From Sorex araneus (taxonomy: Eukaryota > Chordata > Mammalia > Eulipotyphla > Soricidae), in the NCBI RefSeq assembly GCF_027595985.1, contig NC_073304.1, positions 214,984,500-215,048,499 on the forward strand: a DNA stretch of 64,000 nt, in the 5' to 3' direction. Below are positions 20,990 through 31,837 of the stretch, piece by piece. The notes beneath the pieces were generated by a model. The model saw nothing but the letters and a program-made list of their open reading frames with translations, searched no databases and had not been told where the DNA came from. The position numbers and the translations under genes were made by a program. Positions within the stretch are counted from its first letter, which is position 1. Each line of letters opens with the position of its first letter.

Positions 20990-21960
20990 GCCGCAGAGGC
21001 GGCTGGCGCGCCCTGGGCAGCAACCCCCCCACCCCCCACCCCAACTTGTCCATTGCAGCGGCGGGCGTGCATCCAGGGAATTTGGGGCGGGAGGCCCGGG
21101 TGGTACAAAGTGGACCCTGCAGCCGCCGCTTCTCAGCCCGCAGTTCCGCCAAGACGCGGGGTTGCTAAGCTCGGTCACCTCGGCACCCCGAAATAGACGG
21201 TCTCTGGGCCCGCGCGGGGGTTCCTAGGCCTGGGCTTAGAAATCAGGTGGGCGTGCGCGGGTGCGGGGGCGCCGAGGGCCGAGGAGAAAGGGGGGCGGGG
21301 GAGCCTTTGGGCTCCTCAGGCTCCTGGCGTGAGCGTCCGAAAGCGGGTGGCGTGGCCCTTCAGGGACGGCTGCAGCCTGGAGGTGCCCTTCGGGGAGCAG
21401 CGCCCGGGAGCGCGGGGCGCGAGGCCGGCCGGGCCGTGCTCGGGTGCCCGCGGCCGGGCGCGCGAAGGCGTCCGCGGGGCTGCGGGCCGGGCCTGGAGGG
21501 CAGGGGCGGAGAGGAGAGCGGACGGAAGCCGGGAAGCGGCTCAAGATGGCGCTGGGCCCGGGAGGACGAGGGCCGCGACGGCGCCGCCATGACGGCCGCG
21601 GCGGGCTGCGCGTGCTCCTCGGGGAGCCGGCCCCGCGGCCCCTCCAAGGGCCTGCAGACGCCGGGGGGGGGGGGGGGGTCGGGTGGGGAGGAGAGAGGGA
21701 CCCTCCCCGGCGTTTTGGTTTTATGATAAATCAAGTCAAATCACATCGGCCCCGCGGAGGCCGGGCCGGGTGGGGGAGGCAGGGGCGGGCCGGGCGGCGG
21801 GTCTGCGGGCGGTGGGTCGGCTGCGTCGCGGAGGTGAAGGCCGGCCAACGCTTCTGCAAACGCAGCCCCTACCTGTCTCGGCCAACAACTTCATCTGCCG
21901 CCTCCGCGCGCTCTCCTAGGCCCCGCCGCGCCGCGCTCCTCGCGAGCCCGGAGAGTGGGA
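20990..21960. promoter_or_regulatory. orphan CpG island downstream of HOXB2
   Basis: About 1 kb of very GC-rich, CpG-dense DNA begins just past the HOXB2 poly(A) site. It holds YY1-like motifs (AAGATGGCGC at 21,543 and GCCGCCAT at 21,583), a run of about 15 G at 21,663, and a PBX/HOX-like ATAAATCA at 21,726-21,733. Reading frames of up to 202 codons exist but are low-complexity Arg/Gly/Pro/Ala and resemble no protein. It might be an alternative or antisense promoter, or a Polycomb/Trithorax-type recruiting island. Confidence 0.6.
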
Positions 21961-22329
21961 GGCCAGGTTCCATCTCCTCCATCTGCCTCCCGGTTTGTTC
22001 TTGGGCAACTTGGAGATTTAAGGGGCCCTGGAAAGCCATCCATCCTTCTTAGGTTTATTTAATATTTCTCGGGCTCAGAAACAGACACCGCGGGGCTACC
22101 TCCCCCAGCAGTTGCTGCCGTTCTCGAAGAGCAGTTTATTTCCTGGGCCTCCCCGACTTTCCCCTGGACCAGCAGGACGGGGACTTGGAGTACCAGGCAC
22201 GGAGAGGCAGCAACTGTCAGGATAAGCCTGAAGCCAACATGGGTCGTGACATGCAGGATTAGACAGGCCCTCGCATATTTTTTAAGTGCTCCCCTTGGTG
22301 TGGAAAGTACACACATTTTATTCAGCTGG

Positions 22330-22700
22330 AATTAATCCCTTAAACTGTCTTAATATAGAATTCATCTCCTGCATTAAATAATCTTATGTCATGTTAAATT
22401 GCACTTATTTATTTCATAAATAAATTAATATAGAACAATTAGATGCGTTATTATAATATCGTGTATCTTATTAGTTTATTTTCCCTCATAAAATATATAG
22501 GTATGAAATACATTCAACATATTAAAGTAATAATACACAGCTTATTGGCTCATGTGTTTATTTTCCTCATAAATAAGTGAATATACAATATATTAAAACC
22601 ACACTATACATCTCATTGGGCTGTGTGTTTATTTCTCCATAAAATATGCCCTTAGGCAGTGTTCAGCATCTTAAAAATCACAGCACATAGCCATTTCCAC
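22330..22700. repeat. degenerate AT-rich tandem repeat, 70-81 bp period
   Basis: Three to four related units share a pattern of TGTGTTTATTT, TCC, CATAAA and, about 30 bases on, a (CAT)ATTAAA-type motif. The CATAAA motifs stand at 22,415, 22,487, 22,568 and 22,638. The units are diverged and of unequal length. Confidence 0.6.
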
Positions 22701-23091
22701 ACTAACAAAACGAAACAGACATTTCAGCTGGGGCTTTGATTTCTATGGACAGCCAAACTAGATAATTTGGTCTAATTAAAAATGCTCTTTCAGCTATAGC
22801 AGGTTGTTACAAAGATCAAGAATACCAGAAGGATCTTGCTAATTGCCCACCTTCCAGCTTTCTTTGGTCAAAGGGAGAACATTCTTCATCAATGACAAAA
22901 ATGCAGGATCTGCTCAGCTGGAGAGAATTCACAGCCTGGGATCATGGCTTGGTCTCAATACTCAGGGGTCTCTGAGGCTTCAATTCACAGAGCTGGGACA
23001 TGGACCAGCAGCATCAGCGTTACCTGTGAGCTAGTGAGAAATGCGGACTCTCGGGCCCACCGCAAATCTACTGAACTCAAAACTCATTTTT

Positions 23092-23178
23092 CAGGGCCCG
23101 GGGTATGGCTCAATCATAGAACTCATGTCTTGCATGTGAGATCCAGAGTTCAATCCCTGGCATGGTGAAAACAAAACC
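23092..23178 (+). mobile_element. old tRNA-derived SINE, partial
   Basis: GGGGTATGGCTCAATCATAG through AGTTCAATCCCTGGCATGG keeps the tRNA-like A and B boxes and an A-rich tail but not the body of the young SINE. It is the first repeat met after the HOX core. Confidence 0.55.
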
Positions 23179-23245
23179 AAATATAGACATACATATTCTC
23201 TCCCGCCCCCCAGTAACATACACATATTAAAGTCTGAAAAATATG

Positions 23246-23398
23246 AAGCCAGAGAGAGTAGAGAGGTTAAGGTGCTTGTCTCTCATGTGGGCTATACTGG
23301 CCAGATTCAATCCCTCATATTCCATGGGGCTCCCTGAGTGCTATCAGGGGTGACCCCTGAGCACATCTTCAGGTGTGGTCCCCAAATCCGAAACTGAA
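23246..23398 (+). mobile_element. old shrew-type tRNA SINE
   Basis: A diverged copy showing the tRNA-like head, the CCATGGGGCTCCCTGAG segment and the GGGGTGACCCCTGAGCAC body. Confidence 0.75.
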
Positions 23399-23471
23399 TT
23401 GAAAAGTAAAGTTTGAGAAGTACTGCTGTAAATCATAGTGCCCCCTGGCTTTCTATCTTCCTCCCATGTTT

Positions 23472-23565
23472 AAGGACTACAGGGCATGCTTTGCACGTGG
23501 ACTCCCTGGGTTCAATCTCTGGCACCGCATGGTTCCCTCTGTATCTCTGGGAGTGAGAATTAGGG
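23472..23565 (+). mobile_element. old SINE fragment
   Basis: The B-box-like GGGTTCAATCTCTGGC and CGCATGGTTCCCT are recognisable; the tail portion is lost. Confidence 0.5.
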
Positions 23566-23739
23566 AAGTAGGAGGGTCATATTAAAGTCTCAGTGTATAA
23601 GTATTTTGTATCTCCTGGGGGTAAGAAACTCTTATTCCATAGACTCAAAAGAGCCAGCCAGCATTTAATTTCCCTTGATTGATTAATAGACTCTGTAGAA
23701 ATACATAACCCTTACCCCTGCTTTCCCAAATTTACAAAA

Positions 23740-23917
23740 TTTATCATTTTTTTATTTATTTTGGTTTGGGGGTGACAACCAGCTGTGTTTTAGGTTTACT
23801 CCTGGATCTGCACTCATGGCCTATTTGGGGAACCATATGGGATAACATGGATCGAACCTGGGTTGACTGTGTTCAAGGCAATTACCCTATTTGCTGTAGT
23901 ATCTTTCTAGTCCCCAT
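23740..23917 (-). mobile_element. old shrew-type tRNA SINE
   Basis: A reverse copy with a T-rich tail, ACTCCTGGATCTGCACTCATGG, GGGAACCATATGGGAT and ATCGAACCTGGGTTG. Confidence 0.75.
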
Positions 23918-24398
23918 ACTTACTATTTTTGGTGTCACCATCCCAAGGAAGCAGTTAATGCATTTCCAGAAGGAAAAAGATTTCTTCAATCTTTCCAATC
24001 ACTTGCAAGTTTAAAACACTGTCAGGTCATTTGGGATGCTGAAAGTATTGGGAATCAGGATGCCTATGTTCTAAATGAGTTCCTTTTCTTTGTTTCATTG
24101 CTTAGATCATCTCTTGAGTTTTTTCGCTGGCTATGGAGATAGAAGGAGGAAGGGTTCTTAGGCAAGGCAGTAGAGCCAGCAGTGTTGGCAAATTAAAAGG
24201 TAGTACCAGGCAGCTTCACTCACCTATTCCATCCTATTGGAGCAAGACTCTCCTTGGGTCACCACAGCCTTGAGTGGTGCAGCAGACACTGGTTATAAAT
24301 GAGCTGTGGTTGGAATATGAAGGTTTCAGTGCAACCCAGGGAGCTGTTGCTCGGCCTGTCCCCCTCTTGCTACGTTATTCTTTAGAGAAGAATGTTTT

Positions 24399-24592
24399 CT
24401 TTGTGTGTGTGTGTGTGTGTGTGTTTTGGTTTCTGGGTCACATCCAGAGATGCACAGGGGTCACTCCTGCTCATGCACTCAGGAATTACTCCTGGCGGTG
24501 CTCGGGGGACCATATGGGATGCTGGGAATCGAACCCGGGTCGGCCACGTGCAAGGCAAACGCCCTATCCGCTGTGCTATCACTCCAGCCCCC
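24399..24592 (-). mobile_element. young shrew-type tRNA SINE with (TG)n tail
   Basis: A near-consensus reverse copy whose tail has become a TG microsatellite (24,401-24,424). Flanking direct repeats AAGAATGTTTT lie at 24,388-24,398 and 24,593-24,603. Confidence 0.93.
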
Positions 24593-24690
24593 AAGAATGT
24601 TTTTTAATATTGTGGCAAAAGCAAACGACTGTTAGATTGAGGAATTATTTGAAATCATGATAACCTTGAGTCATTAAAAAATTAACTTAT

Positions 24691-24854
24691 GATGGACCGT
24701 AGCAATAGTACAGCAGGCAGAGCATTTGCCTTGCATGCAGCCAACCCAAATTGGATCCCTAGCGTCCCATATAGTTTCCCGAGCACCACTAGGAGTAATC
24801 CCTGAGTGCAGAGCAAAGAATAACCCCTGAGCATTGCCTGGAATGACAAAAAAG
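24691..24854 (+). mobile_element. shrew-type tRNA SINE, middle-aged
   Basis: A full-length diverged copy with an AAAAAA tail, flanked by ATTAACTTATG / GATAACTTATG. Confidence 0.88.
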
Positions 24855-24984
24855 ATAACTTATGCTTGGGTAAATCTCCTCCTCTTTCAGGGTCTCAGTT
24901 TCTCCTTCTGAGAGAAAAAAAAATGAAAAAACTAAATACTAATATCCTTGCCATAAATATAAGACAAAAGTGTATTGGTTATAT

Positions 24985-25128
24985 AACCAAAGAGATAGTA
25001 CAGTGAGTATGTTACTTGTCTTGCATGTGGCTGACCTGGGTTCAATTCCTGGCTGAGTCAGGATTGATCCATGAGTACAGAGCCAGGGGTAAGCCCTGAG
25101 CACTGCTAAGTATGGCCCAGAAGTATAT
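24985..25128 (+). mobile_element. old shrew-type tRNA SINE
   Basis: The head (AAAGAGATAGTACAGTG), B box (GGGTTCAATTCC) and body (GAGCCAGGGGTAAGCCCTGAG) are recognisable. The CCCATATGG core is deleted. Confidence 0.82.
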
Positions 25129-25297
25129 TGATTAGTATTCAGAAGCAAAGTGAGAAACACTGGTAATGACTGTTGTTGTGTGCTTTTCAGTGAAGGTGTA
25201 TTTCTTGCTGTTCGACTGTGTTCTACCTCCTACATATCTGGTAGAGCCACTGAATCAAATTTTAATTTATATCTTTACACTAAAAACTATGTCATAG

Positions 25298-25479
25298 GGG
25301 TTGGAGAGATAGCACAGCGGGTAGGGCGTTTGCCTTGCACGCGGCCGACCCGGGTTCAAATCCCAGCATCCCATATGGTCCCCTGAGCACGGCCAGGGGT
25401 AATTCCTGAGTGCAGAGCCAGGAGTAACCCCTGTGCATCGCCAGGTGTGACGCAAAAAAAAAAAAATAATAAAAAAAAA
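25298..25479 (+). mobile_element. young full-length shrew-type tRNA SINE
   Basis: A near-consensus copy with A box, B box (GGGTTCAAATCCC), core, body and a long A-rich tail. A perfect 17-bp target-site duplication TAAAAACTATGTCATAG lies at 25,281-25,297 and 25,480-25,496, showing clean retroposition. Confidence 0.97.
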
Positions 25480-25699
25480 TAAAAACTATGTCATAGATCA
25501 TTATTTAAATAAATAGTGAAAGAAATCCTTTCATTGAGTATTAGGTGTAATTAGGTGCAGGACTGTATGTCAAGTGCCATGAATTCAGTAGCTATAAGTA
25601 TGAAGAACAGTCTTAGTTAAGTTAGCCACATATTTTTGTCCTCTGGTATCTTCCCCAACATTTGTATATGTTTACTCTTGTTTTAACAAGAATAGTACA

Positions 25700-25878
25700 G
25701 GGCAAGAGCAATAGGTCAGCGGGTAGGGCATTTGCCTTGCTTGTGGCTGACCTGGGTTCGATCTCTGGCATCCCATAGGGTCCCCCATATGGGAATGCCA
25801 GGAGTGATCCCTGAGCGCAGAGCCAGGAGTAAGCCCTGAGCATCACCAGGTGGGACCCCAAAACAAAAACAAACAAAA
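25700..25878 (+). mobile_element. shrew-type tRNA SINE
   Basis: A full-length copy flanked by AAGAATAGTACA / AAGAATTGTACA (25,688-25,699 and 25,879-25,890), with an (AAAC)n-like tail. Confidence 0.93.
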
Positions 25879-25956
25879 AAGAATTGTACATTCCATGCAA
25901 TAAGAATCACCATGTTGCTTTCACATAGTACATTAGACTTTTAAAAGTCTCCATGA

Positions 25957-26096
25957 GGGCCAGAGGGATAGCTCAATGGAGTGTTTGCTTTGATGCAGGA
26001 GGTCCTGGTTTGCTCCCCAACACTGCAGCATTCTGCAACACCACTAGGAGCAAGCAACCCTGAAACAACAGAGCACTATTGGATGCGGTCTCAAAG
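25957..26096 (+). mobile_element. old tRNA-derived SINE
   Basis: The head GGGCCAGAGGGATAGCTCAA and an ACCACTAGGAG body remnant are visible. It is strongly diverged. Confidence 0.6.
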
Positions 26097-26437
26097 TCTA
26101 ACTATTAATTAACTACATATAAGTTCTCTTTAGTCAAGTTTTATCTAATTGCTGAGATATTGAAGCATAAGCACAAAATTTAGGTCTCTCTGAACAGTTC
26201 TGATAAATTTTCTGTCTTCGGGCAAAATCTTTTTCCCAAGTCTTTGATCAGCACACTTTGGTTTCGTGTATATATTCTAAAAATATGCTTTAGTCAGAAT
26301 GTGAGGTCATAGAAGTATGACCTTAGTTTGCAGAAGGTCAAACCACCATGGTCCCACATCACCCTTTCCACTTTTCCATTTGAGCTGAGGCTCAAATCTT
26401 TCTTTGGTCTGCCTAGCCTAAGAGTTCTGCTTTCTTG

Positions 26438-26603
26438 GGCTGGAGTGATAGCACAGCAGGTAGGGCATTTGCCTTGCATGCAGCCGACCCGGGTTTGATT
26501 CCCAGCATCCTATATGGGCCCCTGAGCACTGCCAGGAGTAATTCCTGAGCTCAGAGCCAGGAGTAACCCCTGTGCATTGCCAGGTGTGACCCAAAAAGAA
26601 AAA
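26438..26603 (+). mobile_element. young shrew-type tRNA SINE
   Basis: A near-consensus copy flanked by AGAGTTCTGCTTTCTT / AGAGTTCTGATTTCTT. Confidence 0.95.
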
Positions 26604-26985
26604 AAAGAGTTCTGATTTCTTCCTCCCACTACTCTGACCCAACTCATCTCTTGACACTCTGTGTGAAGCAGCTATTTAATGCCAGGAGACCAGACCAACT
26701 ACTTTTTTCTCAGAGGTATCAACAGTGAGAGAACCTCCTCTAACTCCCAGTCACCACAGAAAACCCTTCTAAATTTTCACTCAGCTACAAATTAATTTTT
26801 ATCAGTTTTCAGTAAGATTTCCAAAGTGCCTATTTAGGCCAAAATGACCATACTTGGATAAACTCAGCTATAAACATGAATATTTCAATTATACTTATCA
26901 TTTTAGTATTTCCTTTTAGAGAGAACCCAACACTGACTGACTTTTCACTCAAATGAAGTTTACATCCTGTAGATTTGAGATCTTT

Positions 26986-27157
26986 TATTTGCTTTTGATT
27001 GGGGGCCACATTTAGCAGTGCTCAGGGTTTGCTCCTGGCTCTCTGCTCAGATCACTGCTGGCGGGGCTTGGGGGGACCATATGTGGTGCGGCGGGAATGA
27101 AGCCAGGGAATGAAGCAAGGTAAATGCCTTATTCACTGTACCATCTCTCATACCCTA
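26986..27157 (-). mobile_element. old shrew-type tRNA SINE
   Basis: A reverse copy with GGGGGCCACATTTAGCAGTG, GGGGGACCATATGTGG and CACTGTACCATCTCTC, carrying a small internal duplication (CCAGGGAATGAAGCAAGG). Confidence 0.8.
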
Positions 27158-27390
27158 GATTCGTGATTTTATTTAGTGAAATCCCCACTCCAGAAAGGAA
27201 TAGTTTCTAAGTTAAATGCTTTGTGGAAAAAAAGACAATTCTCTCAAATAACTTATTCCAAATATTTGAAAGATATGGAATGATAATAAGTTCTTACTAA
27301 TATTCAAACTCAAACCTTTCAGCTGCGATTTTTAAATCATTTGGGTTCTTTAAAGATATTTAATATTATGATTTAGTTTAAAAATATTTA

Positions 27391-27545
27391 AGGGCTAAGA
27401 GTGACTCAAACTTCTGGAGCTCATGCTTCACATGTAGGAGGCTCAAGCTTGACCTCCCTTATCACATGATTCCCTGAACACTGTTAGGAATGACGCCCCC
27501 CCAGAACCAACCCAGCCTTGGAGCATGACCAAGTATGACTCTAAA
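27391..27545 (+). mobile_element. very old SINE of the same lineage
   Basis: Weak similarity to the tRNA-like head and the CCCTGAACACTG...GGAATGACGCC body. Assignment is tentative. Confidence 0.5.
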
Positions 27546-27577
27546 ATAAATCCACCCCACAAAATAACCCTCCAGCT

Positions 27578-27668
27578 CAGATCAGAGACATGGCTCAGAG
27601 GTGTCAGAGGTGGAATGCTTGCTCTGAATGTGAGAGGCCCTAGATTTAATACCGAGCACTGCAAACAA
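27578..27668 (+). mobile_element. old tRNA-derived SINE fragment
   Basis: CAGAGACATGGCTCAGAGGTG through AGATTTAATACCGAGCACTG resembles the tRNA-like head alone, with an A-rich tail. Confidence 0.45.
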
Positions 27669-27967
27669 AGCAAAAATCCCTTCAATTTAGAAGATATTCC
27701 TCTACCTAAATCAAGTCAACTTTCTCAGTTCTCAGTGAAATTTGCATATAATAAGGAATATATTGATAATATAATGATATCTTACATGAAAAACAGTACA
27801 CTTGTTATTCTCCTAACATATATTTCTATACTGTAATATATTAGATTTTGTCATAGTGGTCCCTTCCTTGGCCTATCTCCCACCCTCCTTACCACCCTGG
27901 CAAGATTCCTACTAAGGGCTGCTCTCCCTCTCTATTGCTTTAGACACTAGTTATTCCCCTACTGTAT

Positions 27968-28240
<273 letters not shown>

Positions 28241-28405
28241 TGCTTTTTTGGTCACACTCGGCAATACACAGGGGTTACTCCTGACTCTGCACTCAGGAAT
28301 TACTCCTGGCAGCACTCAGGGGAGCATATGGAATTCAGAGAATGGAACTCGGGTTGGCGGTGTGCAAGGCAAATGCCCTACCCGCTGTGTTATCGCTCCA
28401 GTCCC
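28241..28405 (-). mobile_element. shrew-type tRNA SINE with expanded tail
   Basis: A reverse copy whose tail is the preceding microsatellite. Flanks ACTGTATTTCTTT (27,960) and ACTATATTTCTTT (28,406) look like the target-site duplication, so SINE and microsatellite form one insertion. Confidence 0.92.
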
Positions 28406-28418
28406 ACTATATTTCTTT

Positions 28419-29160
28419 ATATTCCCCACATGAGTGAGATTATTCTGTGTCTGTTCCTTTCCCTCTGGCTCATTTCACTCAGCATGATGTTCTCCACATC
28501 TATCCCAGAAAGAAATAGTTTCTAAGTTAAACTCTTTGTGGAAAAAGACACAATTCCCTCAGATAACTTATTCCAAATACTTGGAACATAAGAAATATAT
28601 CAGCAAATTGCATGACTTCATTGTTTTTAAAGCTTATTTAGTACTCCATTATGTATATGTACCATAGCTTCTTTATCCAACCATCTAATAATGGGCACTT
28701 GGGCTTTCGCTACCAGATTTTGGCTATTGTAAATAGTTCTACAATGAACATAGGAGTGCAGATGTCTTTTCTGTATTGTGTTTATGGGACCTTGGGGTAT
28801 ATTCCAAGAAATGGAATTGCTGGGTAGTATGGAAGCTCAATTCCTAATTCTTTTTTTTTTTTTAGAAAATCTGTTTTATTTATTTATTTATTTATTTTTT
28901 GCTTTTTGGGTCACACCTGGCGACGCACAGGGGTTTCTCCTGGCTCTGCACTCAGGAACCACCCCTGGCCATACTCAGGGGACCATATGGGATGCTGGGA
29001 TTTGAACCCGGGTCGGCCGCGTGCAAGGCAAACGCCCTACCCGCTGTGCTATCTCTCCAGCCCCTCAATTCCTAATTCTTTGATGAATATTCATATTGTC
29101 TTCCAAAGAGTTTGGATAAGTTAACATTCCCATGAGCAGTGAATGAGAGTCCCTTGCTAG
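28419..29160 (-). mobile_element. L1 3'-region fragment, interrupted
   Basis: Segments at 28,419-28,504, 28,605-28,852 and 29,081-29,160 match the reverse strand of the 3' part of mammalian L1. Landmarks are CATTTCACTCAGCATGATGT, TTTGGCTATTGTAAATAGTT, GGAATTGCTGGGTAGTATGG and ACATTCCCATGAGCAGTG. It is broken by a SINE and by a roughly 90-bp unrelated segment at 28,505-28,595. No open coding region remains. Confidence 0.85.
28853..29063 (-). mobile_element. young shrew-type tRNA SINE inside the L1
   Basis: A reverse near-consensus copy with a (TTTA)n-type tail. The 17-bp L1 sequence CTCAATTCCTAATTCTT is duplicated perfectly at 28,836-28,852 and 29,064-29,080. Confidence 0.97.
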
Positions 29161-29189
29161 TTATATTAGAAAACTGAGGAGAGACTCAT

Positions 29190-29362
29190 ATTTTTTTTTT
29201 CTTTTTGGGTCACACCCGGCGATGCACAGGGGTTACTCCTGGCTTTGCACTCAGGAATTACTCCTGGCGGTGCTAGGGGATCATATGGGATGCTGGGAAT
29301 TGAACCCGGGTTGGCCGCGTGCAAGGCAAATGCCCTACCCGCTGTGCTATTGCTCCAGCCCC
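29190..29362 (-). mobile_element. young shrew-type tRNA SINE
   Basis: A reverse near-consensus copy with a T10 tail. Flanks AGACTCAT / AGACACTCAT suggest a short target-site duplication. Confidence 0.95.
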
Positions 29363-29382
29363 AAGACACTCATGTTATTTCT

Positions 29383-29562
29383 TTTTTTTTTTTTTTTTTT
29401 TGCTTTTTGGGTCACACCTGGCATGCACAAGGGTTACTCCTGGCTCTGCACTCAGGAATCACCCCTGGCGGTGTTTGGGGGACCATATGGGATGCTGGGA
29501 ATCAAACCCAGGTTGGCCGCATGCAAGGCAGATGCCTACCTGCTGTGCTATCACTCCAGCCC
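29383..29562 (-). mobile_element. young shrew-type tRNA SINE
   Basis: A reverse copy with a T18 tail and a perfect 14-bp duplication CTCATGTTATTTCT at 29,369-29,382 and 29,563-29,576. It inserted right beside the previous copy. Confidence 0.96.
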
Positions 29563-29654
29563 CTCATGTTATTTCTATGTATGATATAAATCATCATCAT
29601 CATCATTTGTAGAGCTTCACTGTGTGTATTTTCTATGTTATTTTTATTATTAAT

Positions 29655-29802
29655 TATTTTTTGCAGGTGGGAGTGGCACACCTGACTGTGCTCAGGGATA
29701 ACTCCTGGCAGTGCTAGGGTACCATATAGGTGCTGGAGATGGAACCCTGGTCAGCCTCATGCAAGGCAGCACATTAACCTTCATACTATCTCTCTGACCC
29801 CT
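29655..29802 (-). mobile_element. old shrew-type tRNA SINE
   Basis: A reverse copy with GTGCTCAGGGATAACTCCTGG, GGGTACCATATAGG and ACTATCTCTCTGACCCC. Confidence 0.85.
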
Positions 29803-29871
29803 GTTTGTATTTTCTTATTTGCTTTAATTTTATTATCAGTGCATTGAAGTAGTTTTAAGTCCATTTCTCTT

Positions 29872-29985
29872 CTCTGAGGCTGAGAACTCAGAGAGACCAG
29901 GAAACATGTCCAGGTCTTTTGCTAAGAAATGGACAAGTAAGGATCTGAACCCATGGATTCTGGGCCACAAACTCACAGTCTTCCC
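29872..29985 (-). mobile_element. possible MIR remnant
   Basis: CTGAGAACTCAGAGAGACCAG through GATCTGAACCCATGGATTC follows the order of a reverse MIR. It is weak. Confidence 0.4.
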
Positions 29986-30126
29986 ATTACAGTTTGCACT
30001 ATCTGTCTATGATTATACCATCTGTAGTTCTCAACCAGATTCATTCTTCATTTGCTTGCATTCAAAGAAACACCACTAAATTCAGATTCTACCTGACTGC
30101 CAAATAACTACAACAGACCATTTCTC

Positions 30127-30276
30127 TTTTTATTTCTTTTTGATTTGGGGGTCACACCTGGCAGTGCTTGGGGTCATACCCAGGGCTACTCAGGGGACAA
30201 TGGTGCCAGGGATGGAACCTAGTTCTCCTGCAAGCAATGCATGCATTCAGCCTATTGAGCTACCTCTGGTCCAAAG
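30127..30276 (-). mobile_element. old shrew-type tRNA SINE
   Basis: A reverse diverged copy with GGGGGTCACACCTGGCAGTG, GATGGAACCTAG and TTGAGCTACCTCTGGTCC. Confidence 0.75.
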
Positions 30277-30330
30277 AAGCTATAACTCATAGAGAAAAAC
30301 TGTAAGCCTAATATCCATTTAATTCTTAAG

Positions 30331-30505
30331 TTTTTTTTTTGTTTTGTTTCTAGGTCATAACCAGTAGTATTCATACTTACTCCTGGCTGTGTTCAGGAAT
30401 AACTCCTGGCAGCTTGGGGGGACCATATGCAGAGCTTGGGACTGAGTCCAGGTCAGCCACATGCAAGGCAAGTGTCTTACCCTCTATAGTATCTCTTTAG
30501 CCCTA
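30331..30505 (-). mobile_element. shrew-type tRNA SINE
   Basis: A reverse copy with GTTCAGGAATAACTCCTGGC, GGGGGGACCATATGC and TAGTATCTCTTTAGCCC. Confidence 0.85.
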
Positions 30506-31011
30506 ATTTGGTCTCTTTATTCTTAAGTTTTAGCTTTTTGGAGTTGGCCTCTAGAATGTGTCTCAGGAAGAGTAGGAAGAGAGAAGGGAAACAGATGGGC
30601 CTAATTGAAGGAGCTACTCGGGCCAAAGGGTTGTAGTTAGAACGTGGATGTGCTCTGATTTCTGAAGGCGGTAAGAAACTCAAAGATAGTATCAAAGACA
30701 GTATCTCAAAGACACTGTCAGTTCTAAATGTGCCTATGGTCTCCTAGCTCCACGTGTCTACCGAGGTTACGTTGAAGAGGAGCTTTATTTCACTTTGATG
30801 TTGTGTTCAATGACACATTTGGGGAATTTAGGTTGGTTCACCAGAAAATCCTACAGTCCAGAGATTAGTCCATATGTAATTATTCCTAATTTCCTTGTGC
30901 ATTTAGCTGTGGGCTTAGCAATGACTTCTCTAAGTACTACAGATTTCTCCTCAGCCTAGGATTTGTGATGCTTCCTTTAGGAAGGAACCAAGTTTCCTTT
31001 TTCTCAGAGTC

Positions 31012-31099
31012 CCTTGGCATTGTTAAGGGACCATCTGCAGTGCTGGCGATCAAATTATCAGGCAAGCACCTTACCCATTGTACTAGCTCTCTGGCCCTC
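31012..31099 (-). mobile_element. old SINE fragment
   Basis: Only the core-to-head half remains: AGGGACCATCTGCAGTGCTGG and TTGTACTAGCTCTCTGGCCC. Confidence 0.6.
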
Positions 31100-31157
31100 T
31101 CTGAGTCCTTTCTGCTAAGACTGGGAAAGGCATCAAGCATCAGGGTAACTATTTTAT

Positions 31158-31236
31158 ATTTTGTTTACTTGGCCATATCTGGAGGTGCTCAGGGAAGCAA
31201 GATGTCCCTGGTATCAAACCTGGGACTCCCAAAAGT
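31158..31236 (-). mobile_element. old SINE fragment
   Basis: TTGGCCATATCTGGAGGTGCTC and TATCAAACCTGGGACTCC mark a 5'-truncated reverse copy, abutting the next SINE. Confidence 0.55.
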
Positions 31237-31242
31237 TAAACA

Positions 31243-31408
31243 TGTGGGGCTGGAGAGATAGAACAATGGGTATGGTGTTTGCTTTCCATGTGGCTAACCC
31301 GTGCTTGATCTCCAGCATACCATATGGTCCTTGAGCCCTTCCAGGGCTGGTTCCTGACTTCAGAGCCAGGAGTAACCCCTGAACACTGCCAAAACAAAAC
31401 AAACCAAA
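31243..31408 (+). mobile_element. shrew-type tRNA SINE
   Basis: A full-length forward copy with an (AAAAC)n tail; AAACATG is found on both flanks. Confidence 0.88.
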
Positions 31409-31463
31409 CAATGTAAAACATGAGCTCCAACTTGTTTATTTAACTCCCTGGTCCAAGAATCAT

Positions 31464-31628
31464 GGTATTTTTGTTTGTTTTCTGTGTTCAGGGCTTACTC
31501 TTGGCTCTCTGCTCAGGGATCACTCCTAGAAGGGCACAGGGAATTCTACGGGGTGCTGGGGATCAAATTTGGGTCATCTGCATGCAAGGCAAGTGACTTT
31601 TACCCACCATACTATCTCTCTGGCCCCA
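31464..31628 (-). mobile_element. old shrew-type tRNA SINE
   Basis: A reverse copy with GCTCAGGGATCACTCCTAG, GGGTGCTGGGGATCAAA and ATACTATCTCTCTGGCCCC. Confidence 0.83.
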
Positions 31629-31837
31629 CCCTGCTACATTTTAATCTATCTGCTGAAAAAGGGAAAGTAGCAAGGCCCTGGGATGAACTGGAACATGTGA
31701 ATTGGGAGTGCTGGGGCTGAAATAAACATTGCCATTGGCCAGTCTCACTTTTCAATCCCTTTTCTTGTCATTTGTGCCTGGTGGCTTCAGTTGTTAATAG
31801 GGAGATGAAATTTCCTTAGCTCTCCAACAGATTTTGA

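Noticed and set aside
21247-22052. Open frames of 159 and 202 codons in the CpG island past HOXB2
   Set aside because: They are Arg/Gly/Pro/Ala-rich, expected by chance in DNA this GC-rich, and have no recognisable domain.
25298-25479. tRNA gene
   Set aside because: A and B boxes are present but the cloverleaf is not; it is a tRNA-derived SINE with target-site duplications, as are the similar copies.
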